NCBI RefSeq assembly: GCF_004349265.1
Contig: NZ_SMFL01000007.1
Location: 62,001 to 126,000 of the forward strand
Reading direction: 5' to 3'
Origin: Dyadobacter psychrotolerans
GTDB lineage: Bacteria; Bacteroidota; Bacteroidia; Cytophagales; Spirosomataceae
Length of the DNA: 64,000 bases
In this document: in pieces, positions 33,623-43,600 of the stretch
How positions within the stretch are numbered: the first letter of the stretch is position 1
How the letters are laid out: each line of letters opens with the position of its first letter
Program-made: the position numbers and the translations under genes
The notes under the pieces: generated by a model
Told to the model about the DNA's origin: nothing
The model's input: only the letters and a program-made list of their open reading frames with translations
Database searches by the model: none

Positions 33623-34423
33623 ATGACAAAAAAGCGTTCAGCCCCTAATAAGACTGCTGCAAAAATAAGAGCAAGTAGACCTGATATATCAGACTTTCTT
33701 TTTCACTTTACAAAGAATTCGAATGGCCTAACGACACTGGAAAAAATAATAGAGGATCGGAAATTGCTTGATTTCAGTGGTAAGCATCGCATTTGTTTCA
33801 GCGAGGCTCCCCTTCTTCTTTTGGATGGGATGTTCAAAATTTTTGACGCATATCCCGATCCGATGTATTCTCGATACGGAATTGCTGTTAACAAGCAGTA
33901 TATGTACAAAATGGGTGCGCGGCCAGTGTTTTATAGTACAGAAGAGGATTACGATAAGTTACCTGATGAATTAAAATGGATCTTTGAAGAGTTAACAGAG
34001 GAGAGTGATTTTAGTTGGCTAAGAGAGTGGAGATTGCCTAATAACTCTTTTGACCTTGATCCAGACCATTGTTTTATAGTTACTAACACCACGGATGAGT
34101 TGAAAGCATTGGCTGGAGACTGGAATAGTGAGGATGATATCCAATATTGGGGTGAAAATGAAGATGGTCGGATTGTCGGGGAAGCGTTTGCAATTGTAAA
34201 AAGAGATTTCAAAGGAGTTTCGTTTGAGCAAATTAGAGAACTAAATAGCATTTCGGGTGACGCGCTGCAGGATGCACTAAATAACCAACATATAGGTGAG
34301 GAAATAGGATTCTGGAGCTTAGGAGGATTTGCTCATCCACCTCTTGAACCTATTTCTCTGTCACGTGCTGCGCTTGAAAACATAAAAAGAATGATTGGAT
34401 CATCATTTGATAGATCAGCTTGA
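33623..34423 (+). CDS. AbiGi-like putative abortive-infection protein
   Basis: The 266-residue protein begins with a basic tail and then SDFLFHFTKNSNGLTTLEKIIEDRKL, HRICFSEAPLLLLDGMF and YSRYGIAVNKQYMYKMGARPVFY, a run of motifs that resembles the AbiGi / DUF2971 type (LFHFT...IL, ICFSE.P, YGI...W, PVFY). AbiGi proteins take part in phage exclusion with AbiGii partners; no obvious partner is present here. The middle WLREWRLP is compatible. It is monocistronic, with atypical A/T-rich flanks. Alternative: an unknown toxin of the same fold. Confidence 0.5.
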   Translation: MTKKRSAPNKTAAKIRASRPDISDFLFHFTKNSNGLTTLEKIIEDRKLLDFSGKHRICFSEAPLLLLDGMFKIFDAYPDPMYSRYGIAVNKQYMYKMGARPVFYSTEEDYDKLPDELKWIFEELTEESDFSWLREWRLPNNSFDLDPDHCFIVTNTTDELKALAGDWNSEDDIQYWGENEDGRIVGEAFAIVKRDFKGVSFEQIRELNSISGDALQDALNNQHIGEEIGFWSLGGFAHPPLEPISLSRAALENIKRMIGSSFDRSA

Positions 34424-34560
34424 TGGCTATCGTACACAACGAGTTTGATTGAAAATGATCACAGAATGCATTTGACTATCAATTTTATGGAAGGAACTAA
34501 TTCAATGTAAAGTACAACATCGCTTTTAACAATATCACTTTTCAAAAAACGTAGAGAATT

Positions 34561-34600
34561 ACCTACCGGTGAAGGCGAGTATGTTTTGCCGCCGGTAGGT
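34561..34600. repeat. Hairpin ACCTACCGG / CCGGTAGGT
   Basis: Two perfect 9-base inverted arms (34561-34569, 34592-34600) separated by 22 bases lie between the AbiGi-like gene and the ardA terminator; no T-tract follows. Confidence 0.4.
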
Positions 34601-34627
34601 GCAACTACAAGTTATCAAGGAGCAAAA

Positions 34628-34645
34628 AAAGGGCCGAAGCCCTTT
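34628..34645 (-). terminator. Terminator of ardA
   Basis: AAAGGGC-CGAA-GCCCTTT stem-loop with A7 to its left, which is a T-tract on the minus strand, immediately next to the ardA stop. Confidence 0.8.
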
Positions 34646-34648
34646 CTT

Positions 34649-35203
34649 TTAATAATCTGCAAATACATGCCCTTCAATCTGCGTGTATCCATCCATAAAC
34701 AGATCTTTTGCGAAAGCTTCATAATCAAAGTATCTTTCAATAGTTGGTGAGACGTCTGTGAGCAGTCCTGTGTCTTCTACGTATTGGTAAGCATATTCAA
34801 TTTGAGGATCTTTCATAGGGCCTCCGTAATATCCATGATAGCAGTCATTGAATTCTTCAAGTAGCTCTTGGAAATATTTATCCTTATCAGGCCAGCTTGC
34901 TATGTCCTTACAATAGATTTCAAGTGCCCTTGCTCTGTCTTCATCCATTCCGGTGACTTCTTCCAGATATTCGAAAGTATATTCATTCAGACTGCTTTCT
35001 GAAATCAGAAAGTCCGGAATGTATTCCCAGTCCTGAAACATTAGCTCTGGGTCTTTTTCGTCCTGATGTAATTCTAAACAAGCTTGATAAAAATCTTTCA
35101 GATCAATGTAATCTGAGAGATCCATCCATTTTCCGAAGAGCGATCCATCATTGTACTTAGCGTAAGTACCAACATAAATGCGAAATTCAACTGAGGTTTT
35201 CAT
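34649..35203 (-). CDS. ardA: ArdA antirestriction protein
   Basis: The 184-residue acidic protein has the ArdA signature at the start, RIYVGTYAKYNDGSLFGKWMDLSDY, and continues with DPELMFQDWEYIPDFLISESSLNE and YHGYYGGPMKDPQIEYAYQYVED. ArdA mimics bent B-form DNA, binds type I restriction enzymes and protects the element as single- then double-stranded DNA when it enters a new host. It is monocistronic, preceded by a 375-base structured leader region that may control early expression on entry. Confidence 0.9.
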   Translation of the reverse strand: MKTSVEFRIYVGTYAKYNDGSLFGKWMDLSDYIDLKDFYQACLELHQDEKDPELMFQDWEYIPDFLISESSLNEYTFEYLEEVTGMDEDRARALEIYCKDIASWPDKDKYFQELLEEFNDCYHGYYGGPMKDPQIEYAYQYVEDTGLLTDVSPTIERYFDYEAFAKDLFMDGYTQIEGHVFADY

Positions 35204-35236
35204 GAGTGAAAAACATTTAAGGAAACAGGGCCCCGG

Positions 35237-35395
35237 CTTCGTGCCAAAGGCAATCGCTGCTTTCCCACGAAGAAAAAATGACGGGTTTACCCCTTGGGTG
35301 CAGGCCCATCCGGCGGTTTAAGGCGGGGCGCTAAAAGCGGTGGTAAATAGCCGGATGACGAAGTGCAGGCTTGCAACCGTCATTTTTAGCTTCGT
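35237..35395. ncRNA. Candidate structured leader/ncRNA upstream of ardA
   Basis: Nested inverted repeats fill this GC-richer gap: CTTCGTG/CACGAAG (35237-35243, 35266-35272), a 21-base imperfect pair ACGAAG...ATGACGGGTT (35267-35287) with AACCGTCATTTTTAGCTTCGT (35375-35395), and CATCCGGC/GCCGGATG (35307-35314, 35350-35357), plus two GTGCAGGC copies. It may be an RNA leader of ardA or a single-strand promoter; type is unproven. Confidence 0.4.
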
Positions 35396-35501
35396 AACTT
35401 TCGGTTGACTGACTGGCAAACGTGCGGCTGGCGTCTTAAAAGCATGGATAGAGTCAAACGTGCTACTAACGGATAGTAAGTTTTATCAGTGGCAAAAAAA
35501 T

Positions 35502-35529
35502 CCCTTGTGACCATAAACGATCACAAGGG
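35502..35529 (-). terminator. Terminator of tetR-like gene
   Basis: CCCTTGTGA / TCACAAGGG 9-bp stem with A7 on its left (T-tract on the minus strand), 49 bases after the regulator stop. Confidence 0.8.
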
Positions 35530-35578
35530 CAGACTGTCGGGCTATATTTCGTATTTGAGTTTATAATATTACCAGCTT

Positions 35579-36208
35579 TCAGCTGGAAGCCTTTTCGTAG
35601 GCCCAGTCGATTATCTGTTTGAGCGTTCTGTGCAGCTCTTTCATGTCGCTTTCTTTGCTGATGTCAATTCCACAGAAGGTACTCCCGTTTACCATTGCAT
35701 GAAGGACAAAATAGTAAATGCCAGCAATTTGTAATGCTAATAACGCACGGAAGTTTACTTTGGAGCCCCTGAAATACGGGTCTGTCAGGCCCAACATTTC
35801 TTCTCCAAGCCTTTCGCGGGCATCGGATATACCCCGTGAAATTTCATTCTTCTCGCAGATCTCCCAGCGTATCACCTGCTGCATTTCTGAATTGGAATAA
35901 AAATAATCAAGTTGTTTTTCCAGAACATTTTTTGCCAGGTTTCTACCGGAATCCTGCTGGTTTTCTTCCAGAATATTATCAAGGTTTTTATGATAAAAGC
36001 TCCAGTAATCCTGTTTTAATATGTACTCTCTGAAAAGCTTCTGAACGCTTCCGAAATAGCGGTATATCAGGTTCTTCTGGACGCCTGCCTGCCGGGCGAC
36101 TTTGTTAAGCTTAATTCCAGCATAACCATTGGTGCGAAACACTTCGCCTGCTGCTGAAATAAGCCGTTGCTCTGTCTGTTTTCTGTTTCTTCTGATTATA
36201 TCTTCCAT
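35579..36208 (-). CDS. TetR/AcrR family regulator
   Basis: The N-terminal 50 residues form a TetR helix-turn-helix (RLISAAGEVFRTNGYAGIKL NKVARQAGV, LIYRYFGSVQKLF). The remaining helical domain should bind a small ligand. It is divergent from the 36356 gene, so autoregulation plus control of that gene is possible; the 147-base gap contains AT-rich sequence but no clean operator that I can point to. No efflux pump gene is nearby. Confidence 0.9.
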   Translation of the reverse strand: MEDIIRRNRKQTEQRLISAAGEVFRTNGYAGIKLNKVARQAGVQKNLIYRYFGSVQKLFREYILKQDYWSFYHKNLDNILEENQQDSGRNLAKNVLEKQLDYFYSNSEMQQVIRWEICEKNEISRGISDARERLGEEMLGLTDPYFRGSKVNFRALLALQIAGIYYFVLHAMVNGSTFCGIDISKESDMKELHRTLKQIIDWAYEKASS

Positions 36209-36355
36209 GGTTGTGAAGAGTTAAATGGTGTCAGATGATTGTAATCAGCACTATGACAGTCTGTTAAGCTAATTTAATAAAAAAATTATTATGTAGCCGA
36301 TATTCTACTTAATGTGCAATAAGTTTATCGTCAAATTGACACTTAATTAAGAAAA

Positions 36356-37591
36356 GTGGCAGATTTGGCAACTTTAATCAACAATCACATGCAACACCCA
36401 TATTCTCTTGAATGGTATGATTTGCTGGTTTGTATCACATTAAATCCGGCAAAAACCGATGTAACAGCTATTACGGAGGCTCAGGCTGACTCCATCCTGA
36501 AAAGGGCGGATGAAGAAAAAGAGAAAATTAAGGTTCAGCTTAAAAGAGAGGTATACGCACTCAGGAATCACACGCAGATAAAGCTGCTTGTCCGGCGCTA
36601 CCATTCTGATCTGATCATCCTGCTTGATCAGGCCTGTGAGAACAATAATCAGATTCCGGCTGGCGCGCAGGAGCTTAAAGTTCTATCGGGTGTTATTCAG
36701 GAGCAACTTGATGAACTGCTATCCTTTATTGAAGGAAGATATCTGAAATTTCTTGGACTTGATGAGTGGATTCCGACCACCTACCTGCACATGACCAGAG
36801 AGGAATTGAAAATCAGGGTGGATCAACTTAAAGCGAAAATTGGACGAAAGATCAGTGATAAAAAGCTTATTGACATTGTATTTGATACACTCTATAAGTT
36901 TACAAGTGAAGAAAAGGGCCGCCGGGTCACTTTTCGGGAAGTCGTGTATAAAAAAGAACTTGTCAGAGGACTTGAAGAAATTGCATCCTACAAGGGTGAA
37001 AAAGCGCTTTATAATGCGATCATTGAGCTGCTGATTTACAGGAATTTCAATAAAAAGGCCTATCTGAATTACTATACAGAAAAGATAGCAGGCAGGATCA
37101 ACTCCTTCGTATCGGTTACGGATAAATTGGACCAACTACTTCTTGCTTATAAGGAGTTCAACCAAATGCATCTTAAACCGGGCGTGAGGTTAAATCCAAA
37201 TTACAAAGGCGTCAAAAATGTAGTTGGAAACTGGTTTGCACAGGAGATTAATTATCTGGAAAAGAAATTTCAGTGGGATGTCAGTCCGCTTGAAGTCAAA
37301 AAGCTACCTGAAAGAACAAAACCGGCTGATCTGAAAATTAGGCTATCACTGAATTCGGACCAGATTGCTATCCTGCTGAGAGCATTTGTATACACCGGTA
37401 TTTTGGAGCGCGGCTCTGTTCACGCTGTTTTTAAGGCCCTTATTCCATTATTGTCATCTACCGAAAGAGACGACCTTTCCTGGGATAGTGTTCGTAAAAG
37501 ATCTTATGCTACGGAGGATAAGGATAAAAAAGCGGTGATTGTCATGATGGAAAAGACCATAGCAGCCATAAAGAAAATTGATATGATATAA
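36356..37591 (+). CDS. Hypothetical protein, 411 aa, helical
   Basis: A long, soluble, mostly helical and charged protein (KVQLKREVYALRNHTQIK; EIASYKGEKALYNAIIELL) ending with a segment SLNSDQIAILLRAFVYTGIL and SWDSVRKRSYATEDKDKKAV. The C-terminal 90 residues look like the RteC-like regulators of Bacteroidota elements, but I am not sure. The frame opens at a GTG (36356); an ATG at 36389 is an alternative start. It is followed 12 bases later by a Crp-like gene. Confidence 0.6.
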   Translation: MADLATLINNHMQHPYSLEWYDLLVCITLNPAKTDVTAITEAQADSILKRADEEKEKIKVQLKREVYALRNHTQIKLLVRRYHSDLIILLDQACENNNQIPAGAQELKVLSGVIQEQLDELLSFIEGRYLKFLGLDEWIPTTYLHMTREELKIRVDQLKAKIGRKISDKKLIDIVFDTLYKFTSEEKGRRVTFREVVYKKELVRGLEEIASYKGEKALYNAIIELLIYRNFNKKAYLNYYTEKIAGRINSFVSVTDKLDQLLLAYKEFNQMHLKPGVRLNPNYKGVKNVVGNWFAQEINYLEKKFQWDVSPLEVKKLPERTKPADLKIRLSLNSDQIAILLRAFVYTGILERGSVHAVFKALIPLLSSTERDDLSWDSVRKRSYATEDKDKKAVIVMMEKTIAAIKKIDMI

Positions 37592-37602
37592 CTTTCCAAC
37601 CC

Positions 37603-38163
37603 ATGAATACAGAAAATTTGATCTCATATCTTTCCTCACTTCATTCTATTTCGGATGATTTTCAACAGTTTCTTGCAAAGCAGACACAGGAGTACAGCTT
37701 TAAGAAAGGTCAGCCTTTGAAGGATACCCTGCGTAGTTCGAGTGTATGGTATGTGGAAAAAGGGATGTTGAAAGCATCTTATTTTGATCAGGATGGCAAA
37801 GAGCGGGTAACACGTTTTTGGCATGAGGATGAAATAATTCTCATCGAATCAAATGCATATAAAGGTATTCCGTCGGCAGATTATCTGATCATGCTGGAGA
37901 ATACAACCCTTTTGTTATTGCCTGATAATAACATTGGATATGCGCTCAGGCATTTCAGAGAAGCACAAACGCTCAAAAGTATCATTTTCCAAATGGACCG
38001 GGATAAATCAGAAGTCTTAGCCCATCTTTTACATCTCCCACTAAACCAGGCTTATGAGAAGTTTGAAACAATTTTTCCGGTAAACCGTATTCCGGTGCAG
38101 GATGTTGCGCACTATCTGGGCACTTCTCCCAAACGGATAAGCGAAATCCGCGGCAGGAAATAG
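37603..38163 (+). CDS. Crp/Fnr-type cyclic-nucleotide-binding-fold regulator
   Basis: A cNMP-binding-fold domain (about 30-115: VWYVEKGMLKASYFDQDGKE, RFWHEDEIILIE) is joined to a short C-terminal region with helix-turn-helix character (IPVQDVAHYLGTSPKRISEIR). Many Bacteroidota Crp-like proteins lack cAMP-contact residues and sense unknown signals. The tail after the recognition helix is short, as in other family members. It precedes the MauE/DUF6520/SusCD cargo and may regulate it. Confidence 0.85.
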   Translation: MNTENLISYLSSLHSISDDFQQFLAKQTQEYSFKKGQPLKDTLRSSSVWYVEKGMLKASYFDQDGKERVTRFWHEDEIILIESNAYKGIPSADYLIMLENTTLLLLPDNNIGYALRHFREAQTLKSIIFQMDRDKSEVLAHLLHLPLNQAYEKFETIFPVNRIPVQDVAHYLGTSPKRISEIRGRK

Positions 38164-38333
38164 ATCGTACTAACAAAAAAACGTAATTCTCAAATAGCAT
38201 AGAGAGACAAAATTTGCCCCGTTTTCAGTCTATGTTACCGGCGGGAGCAGCGGTAGCTTTATATCGTAATTACAACCGGAAGACAAATGCCGGTTGAATA
38301 AATGCGAGATTAAATCATAACGAACGTCAGGCA

Positions 38334-38789
38334 ATGAAATCAATTTCAAATCACGGGCTGGTTTCCCAACGAAAGTTCAAAGCAGTTTTTTTGCGTTCCG
38401 CAACCGCTGTGCTTGCTTTGCTATTTTTCTACGCGGCCATCAGCAAACTGCTGAATATGGAAGAGTTTGGCAAACAGTTGGCCAATCAGAATATTCCGGA
38501 GTGGTCAGTATTGCCGTTATTGTGGCTCATTCCCTATGGCGAACTTGTGATAACCTTTCTTCTGATTTTTGAGCGCACCCGATGGATGGGCCTTTATGGT
38601 TCTGCGTTCTTTATGCTACTTTTTACCGGTTACATAGGTTTGGTTCTTTTGAATGTATTTGACAGAATTCCTTGTAATTGTGCGGGAATCGCAAGATCAA
38701 TGAGCTTTTTGACGCATTTCTTTTTTAATCTCTTTTTTCTGATCATTTCCATTCTGGCTGTCAGATTGCACACTTCTAAGATGCAATGA
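38334..38789 (+). CDS. MauE/DoxX-like membrane protein
   Basis: A four-helix membrane protein of the MauE / DoxX class (VLALLFFYAAISKLLNMEEF, GELVITFLLIFERTRW, LLFTGYIGLVLLNVF, CNCAG, then HFFFNLFFLIISILAVRL). MauE proteins work with thioredoxin-like partners in disulfide handling; a TlpA-type protein is encoded nearby at 43927. The CNC cysteine pair faces a loop, as expected for a redox relay. It lies 171 bases upstream of a DUF6520 gene on the same strand. Confidence 0.82.
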   Translation: MKSISNHGLVSQRKFKAVFLRSATAVLALLFFYAAISKLLNMEEFGKQLANQNIPEWSVLPLLWLIPYGELVITFLLIFERTRWMGLYGSAFFMLLFTGYIGLVLLNVFDRIPCNCAGIARSMSFLTHFFFNLFFLIISILAVRLHTSKMQ

Positions 38790-38959
38790 CACATTCCAAA
38801 AAATATTAGCCATCTATATGCCCGGACGGGATGTCTGCCATATGGATGCCAGGGGGTGACCATGCTGATCTGAGTATTTGCTCGATCAAGCACGGCCTGC
38901 TGAAAACCTGAAAACAGAGTAAGCAGTAATTTATCCTTTTCACCTTTAAATTTGAAATC

Positions 38960-39262
38960 ATGAAAAAGTTAAAGATTGATTACTTATTGGCTGCCGCATT
39001 AATGCTGGGCGGAGGTATGGCCGTTGCAACGCAAAGTCCAAAACAACCCGGGAATGCGCTGATCACCCAGTGGCAACGCGTAGCGCAGGATGCACAGGAT
39101 GAGGGGCAATGGCAGCCTCTGACATCGGCGGAATGTGAGGCTTCGGATAAACTTTGTAAAGCCAGCTTTGCTGATGGTTATGACCCAAGGGAGCATACTG
39201 AAGCTGAAAATGAAAGCGCTGCTATTCCGGCTACTGTTGAAACGGGATTTGTTCCGCAATAA
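38960..39262 (+). CDS. DUF6520 family small exported protein
   Basis: A 100-residue precursor with a signal peptide (MKKLKIDYLLAAALMLGGGMAVA) and a mature part with two cysteines (AECEASDKLCKASF) that could form one disulfide. DUF6520 peptides are common in Bacteroidota beside MauE and TlpA-type genes; their function is unknown. The mature part is acidic (EAENESAA) and probably periplasmic or extracellular. Confidence 0.82.
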   Translation: MKKLKIDYLLAAALMLGGGMAVATQSPKQPGNALITQWQRVAQDAQDEGQWQPLTSAECEASDKLCKASFADGYDPREHTEAENESAAIPATVETGFVPQ

Positions 39263-39280
39263 TTTTTTGAACAATCGATA

Positions 39281-39312
39281 AATTCCAGACAGGCCATGGC
39301 TTGTCTGGAATT
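39281..39312. terminator. Bidirectional terminator
   Basis: AATTCCAGACA / TGTCTGGAATT, an 11-bp stem between converging DUF6520 and SusD genes, with T or A tracts at each side. Confidence 0.8.
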
Positions 39313-39318
39313 TTCTGT

Positions 39319-40686
39319 TTACCTCGGATTCTGTTCAATACCACTGCTCCGGATCTCATCATCGGGAATCGGGAAAACATAGCGGCTATCGTTTGCAGGC
39401 AGAGTCAACTCTGATGCGGCAAAGGTTCGTTTTATGGTAATGGCATGTTCTGGTTCTTTATTGAGTCTTCGCAGATCAGACCAGCGCAGACCGCGCGCGA
39501 AAAGTTCTTTTCTTCTTTCGAGCAAAACCAGATCCAGGATGCTCTCTGCCGTGGCATTGGCAGCTACAAGTTTTCCGGTTTTAAACCGTTTGGCCAGAAC
39601 TGTATTCAGGTCCGCAAGGGCCAGGTCGGTTTTATTCTGCCGGGCGTAGCCTTCGGCTCTGATCAAGTATACTTCACTGGTGGTCAGCCCGCCGAACAGC
39701 GTGACAGCGTTTACATAACTTCCTTTATATCCAAACAGCCCATTGGCCCTGGCAACAAAAAAGCAGCTTCTTCGAAGATCATCTGCGTGATAGGTTTTAA
39801 ACAAAACCGAGTCCACACCGGAGAGCGCTGAATTGACAATGGTGGAATAGGACTGCAGCGTACTGTAAAAGATGATCTCAGCATTTTCACCCGAAAAGGG
39901 AGCCGGCAGGGGCCGTGCAGCCGATGGGGTGAGCGTGTTGTAATCTAGCATCTTGCTGTGAAGCTCCAAACACCGTGATGCCATTTCTGTCGCCTTGTCA
40001 TACTGGCGCATACTCAGATAAATTCTAGCCAGAAGTGCCGTGACAGCGGGCTGTGACGGCCGGTTGATATAACTTACCTGTGCCGGCAGCTTTTTCTCAG
40101 CATCAATCAGATCGCCGATAATGCGCTCATAGGTCTGCTGCAAAGTGCCCCGGCCTACGGTTTCATTGACATCCATGGAAAGCCTGACAGGTATTCCCGG
40201 CAGCGCGGATGCGGTGGGCTGATCATAGGGAGCTGCAAATACCTGGGCCAGGTTAAAGAGCGCATTGGCGCGGTAGAAAAGCGCACTGGCCTGTAACTGG
40301 TCCCAGTCTTTCTCATTAGACGCATCCCGGCTGATTTTGCTTAGCCCTTCCAGAACGATGTTGGCGTTAAAGATCTGTTTGTAGGGATACTCCCAGTCGC
40401 GGACGCCATTTCCTTCAAAGATGTCCTTGGCCCAGGTGTAGCTGTTGCGGTCCAGAAAGGGAATGTTTGCCAGGTTTGATTCCGGGTGATAAAATTCATC
40501 TGTGGCCAGCACCTGGATTCCCGGCGCGGTATTCATCGAGTTGGAGACACCGTCGAGCAGTGCCTGCAGATGCACCATACTTGTGGGTACAACCAATGAC
40601 TTACTGGGTTTTTTGTCAAGATAATCGGCGGTGCAACCAGACAAGCAAACAGCTGCAATCAAAAAGTATATTATTTTCTTTTTCAT
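39319..40686 (-). CDS. SusD/RagB family nutrient-binding lipoprotein
   Basis: A surface lipoprotein with a signal and lipobox (FLIAAVCLSGCTADYLDKKP) and the SusD fold: TPR helices (ALFYRANALFNLAQVFAAPY, ARIYLSMRQYDKATEMASRC) and the terminal SusD motif RRKELFARGLRWSDLRRLNK, ending IEQNPR. SusD works as the lid of the SusC barrel and binds glycans or peptides. It is 11 bases downstream of the SusC gene in one operon. Confidence 0.92.
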   Translation of the reverse strand: MKKKIIYFLIAAVCLSGCTADYLDKKPSKSLVVPTSMVHLQALLDGVSNSMNTAPGIQVLATDEFYHPESNLANIPFLDRNSYTWAKDIFEGNGVRDWEYPYKQIFNANIVLEGLSKISRDASNEKDWDQLQASALFYRANALFNLAQVFAAPYDQPTASALPGIPVRLSMDVNETVGRGTLQQTYERIIGDLIDAEKKLPAQVSYINRPSQPAVTALLARIYLSMRQYDKATEMASRCLELHSKMLDYNTLTPSAARPLPAPFSGENAEIIFYSTLQSYSTIVNSALSGVDSVLFKTYHADDLRRSCFFVARANGLFGYKGSYVNAVTLFGGLTTSEVYLIRAEGYARQNKTDLALADLNTVLAKRFKTGKLVAANATAESILDLVLLERRKELFARGLRWSDLRRLNKEPEHAITIKRTFAASELTLPANDSRYVFPIPDDEIRSSGIEQNPR

Positions 40687-40697
40687 AGATTAATCTG

Positions 40698-43600
40698 TTA
40701 GAAGTCCACTTTTATGCCCGCCGCCAAACTACGTGCAGCGGGTGGTGAGGTTAAATAATCCGGGTCCAGACCCGAGCGGGTCCTTTTGTAAATAATCCCG
40801 ATGTTATTCGCATACAGATAAAACTGCGCTGCCTGTACAGGGAGCCAGCCCGAAGTGTTTTTGCTAAGGGAATAACTCAGGTTGATATCCTGCAAACGGA
40901 TGTGATCACCCTTCTGAACCAGCACAGAGGAATAGGTGTAGAACTCATTTCGTGCCGAGTTGTTCACCAGCGGCATGGAAGGAACGTGGGTAAGGTTTTC
41001 GTCCCCCGGATTCTGCCAGCGGAAATTGTAGTCGGCATGACCGCCCTCGCCCCTGAGGATCTCTGCGTAATTAACCGATGGGGTTCTGATGTAATAGCCT
41101 AACCGGTAGCTGATGTTGGCAGATAAAGACAGGCCTTTGTAGGTAAAAGTATTGCGGATAGCCCCGAAAACAAGCGGACGCAGCGTTCCGTTGTATTGAA
41201 GCTGGTCCAGGGTGGTGGAAGATTTTATGGCCAGATAATCCTTGCTCACTTCTCCGTTCAAAAGGCCCTGCGGGTCACCGGTGGCAGGATCGAGCCCTGC
41301 CCAAGGGTAGCTGTAAACAGCATACAGGGGCTTACCTTCGGTGGGTATCACCGATGCGGTGGTCAGATAAGAACCGGCAACCGAGGTGGGTTTGGCCAGA
41401 TACCGGGTCACCTTGTCTTTTGCATAGCTTAAAATAAAAGTGGTTTGCCAGCCCAGGGTTCTTCGAAGGTTTTGGCTGGTCAGGTTCATCTCGAACCCGT
41501 TTCCTTTGGTATTGGCTGTATTGCCCCGGAAGGTGGTGATGCCTGTCTGCGGCGCGAAAGGTGTATCGCCGATAAGGTCCATCCCTTTTTTTAGATAGTA
41601 TTCCATTGCCCCTGATATACGGTTATTCTTCGTTTTGAAATCCAGACCAAAGTTTACGATTCTGGTTCTTTCCCAGCGCAGCTGCGGGTTAGGTGGGTTG
41701 GCAACCACAGCATACGGAAGACCTGTCAGCGTGGATGCACCAAAGAAGGTGGCGGTGGTATAGGCTGAAAGCGATTTGTCAATGTTTCCGTTGTAGCCAT
41801 AGGTCGTTCTCAGGTTCAGGTAAGAAAGCCAGTTCAGACTATAAAATTTTTCGCTTGAAAGTTTCCAGGCAAATCCTGCCGAGTACAGTGGCACACCTTT
41901 CTGATTTGTTTTCACACCAAAAAGATTGGACTGGTCAAGCCTGGCGCTGGCCGAGACAGTATACTTTCCGCTGTGGGTGTATGCCGCATTCCCGTAATAG
42001 GAAATGTATCGGTCGGTCAGATCTGTCACCGAAGCATAAGAAGGGATCTGGTTATAGGCAGAGGACGGGTTTACATAGGATTTAAAATAGGAAAGATAAT
42101 CAACCACACTGCTGGTTGCCATTTCATTGTCAAATCCGTAGTAAACCGTTGAATATCCCTGGGTATTCATTCCCCGGATCTCTGCTCCAACCAGTGCAGT
42201 CAGATTGCCGGCCTTACTCCAATCCTTGTTGTAATTCAGTTGCGTACGAAGCGAGTGGCCGGCCGAAGAGACCTGATTGATATCCAGAATATCGCCTACG
42301 GGGACAGGTCTTGTCAGTGTGCCATCGGTATTTACGATGGTAAACCGGTTGATCATATCGCGGGTGTACCAGCTGTCGTTGCTTTGCCTGTTACGCGTTA
42401 GATTTGAGCTGCCCGAATACTGGTAAAGCGCCTGCAACGTGATGCTCTGGCCGATCCGGTAGGCAGCATTCAGATTCATCCGGTAATCGTTCAGCCGGGT
42501 CGTGTTGTCATTGGCGTTAATTTCATTTCGCGGATTGTAGGTCCAGTCCAGAAGGCCCTGCTGCGAAGCGGTGTTGATAAAACTGCCACGGTAGGTATGC
42601 GTCACGGCCACAGGATTTCCAGCATCGTCTGCAAGACGCGTGTAAGGTGGGAGCGGTTTGCCATTGGATATATTCATCTCGGCAGCTGAAACCGCGTTGC
42701 TGGTATTTTTAGAAGAGGTGTAATAGAGCGCGGTGGTGATTTCCAGTTTCTGTTTGAGCAAGGAGAAAGTATTGTTGATATTTACCGTCGCCCTGTTAAA
42801 GGAATTACCAAGTTGTGCGGCCAGATTTTTATCATAGCCCGCCGATACAAAATATTTGCTGGCAGCACTTCCTCCACGGATGTTGACTGCATACTGCTGG
42901 TTCAGACTGGTTCGGTACAAATACTTTTCGATATCTTTTCGCACATCGTTTTTTCGAAGCGCCTCGATCTGAGCATTGGCCTGTGCAGCTGTGATTTTGC
43001 CGTCTCTTTCAGCGGTCAGCAGCTCTACTACCGGAGTTAATGCTGTTTTAACATCATCGTTTTCAAAGGTGTTATAGTAGCCTCTCCCAAAAAGCATTTT
43101 CTCAATATCAATATAATCTGAGCTACCTATCCGGGGCAGGTAGAACTGATCAGGCTTCTGGGCGGCGGTCACGTTGGCATTAAAAGATACCTGAACAGGC
43201 TGGTTGAATTTCCCTTTCTTGGTGGTAATGACGATCACCCCATTCGAAGACTGCGCACCCCAGATCGAAGCTGCCGCCGCATCTTTTAAGATCGTCATGC
43301 TCTCTACGTCATTGGGATTGATCGAAGCCAGATCACCCGTATATGGAAAATTGTCAAGGACGATCAAAGGATCTTCCCTACCGAATAGCGTGCTTTGCCC
43401 GCGGATACTGATGGCGCTCTGCGCGCCGGAGCGCTGTGCACCACTCCGGTTGAAGACCAGACCAGGCACGTTATCTTCCAGCCGGCTGATAATATCGGGG
43501 CTGATCCGCCGGTTAAGAAGCTGATTGTCGACCTGCACAAAGGAGCCGGTTGCCCGCTCCCGGGGAAGCTGCTGATATCCGCTGGAAATGATCACTTCTC

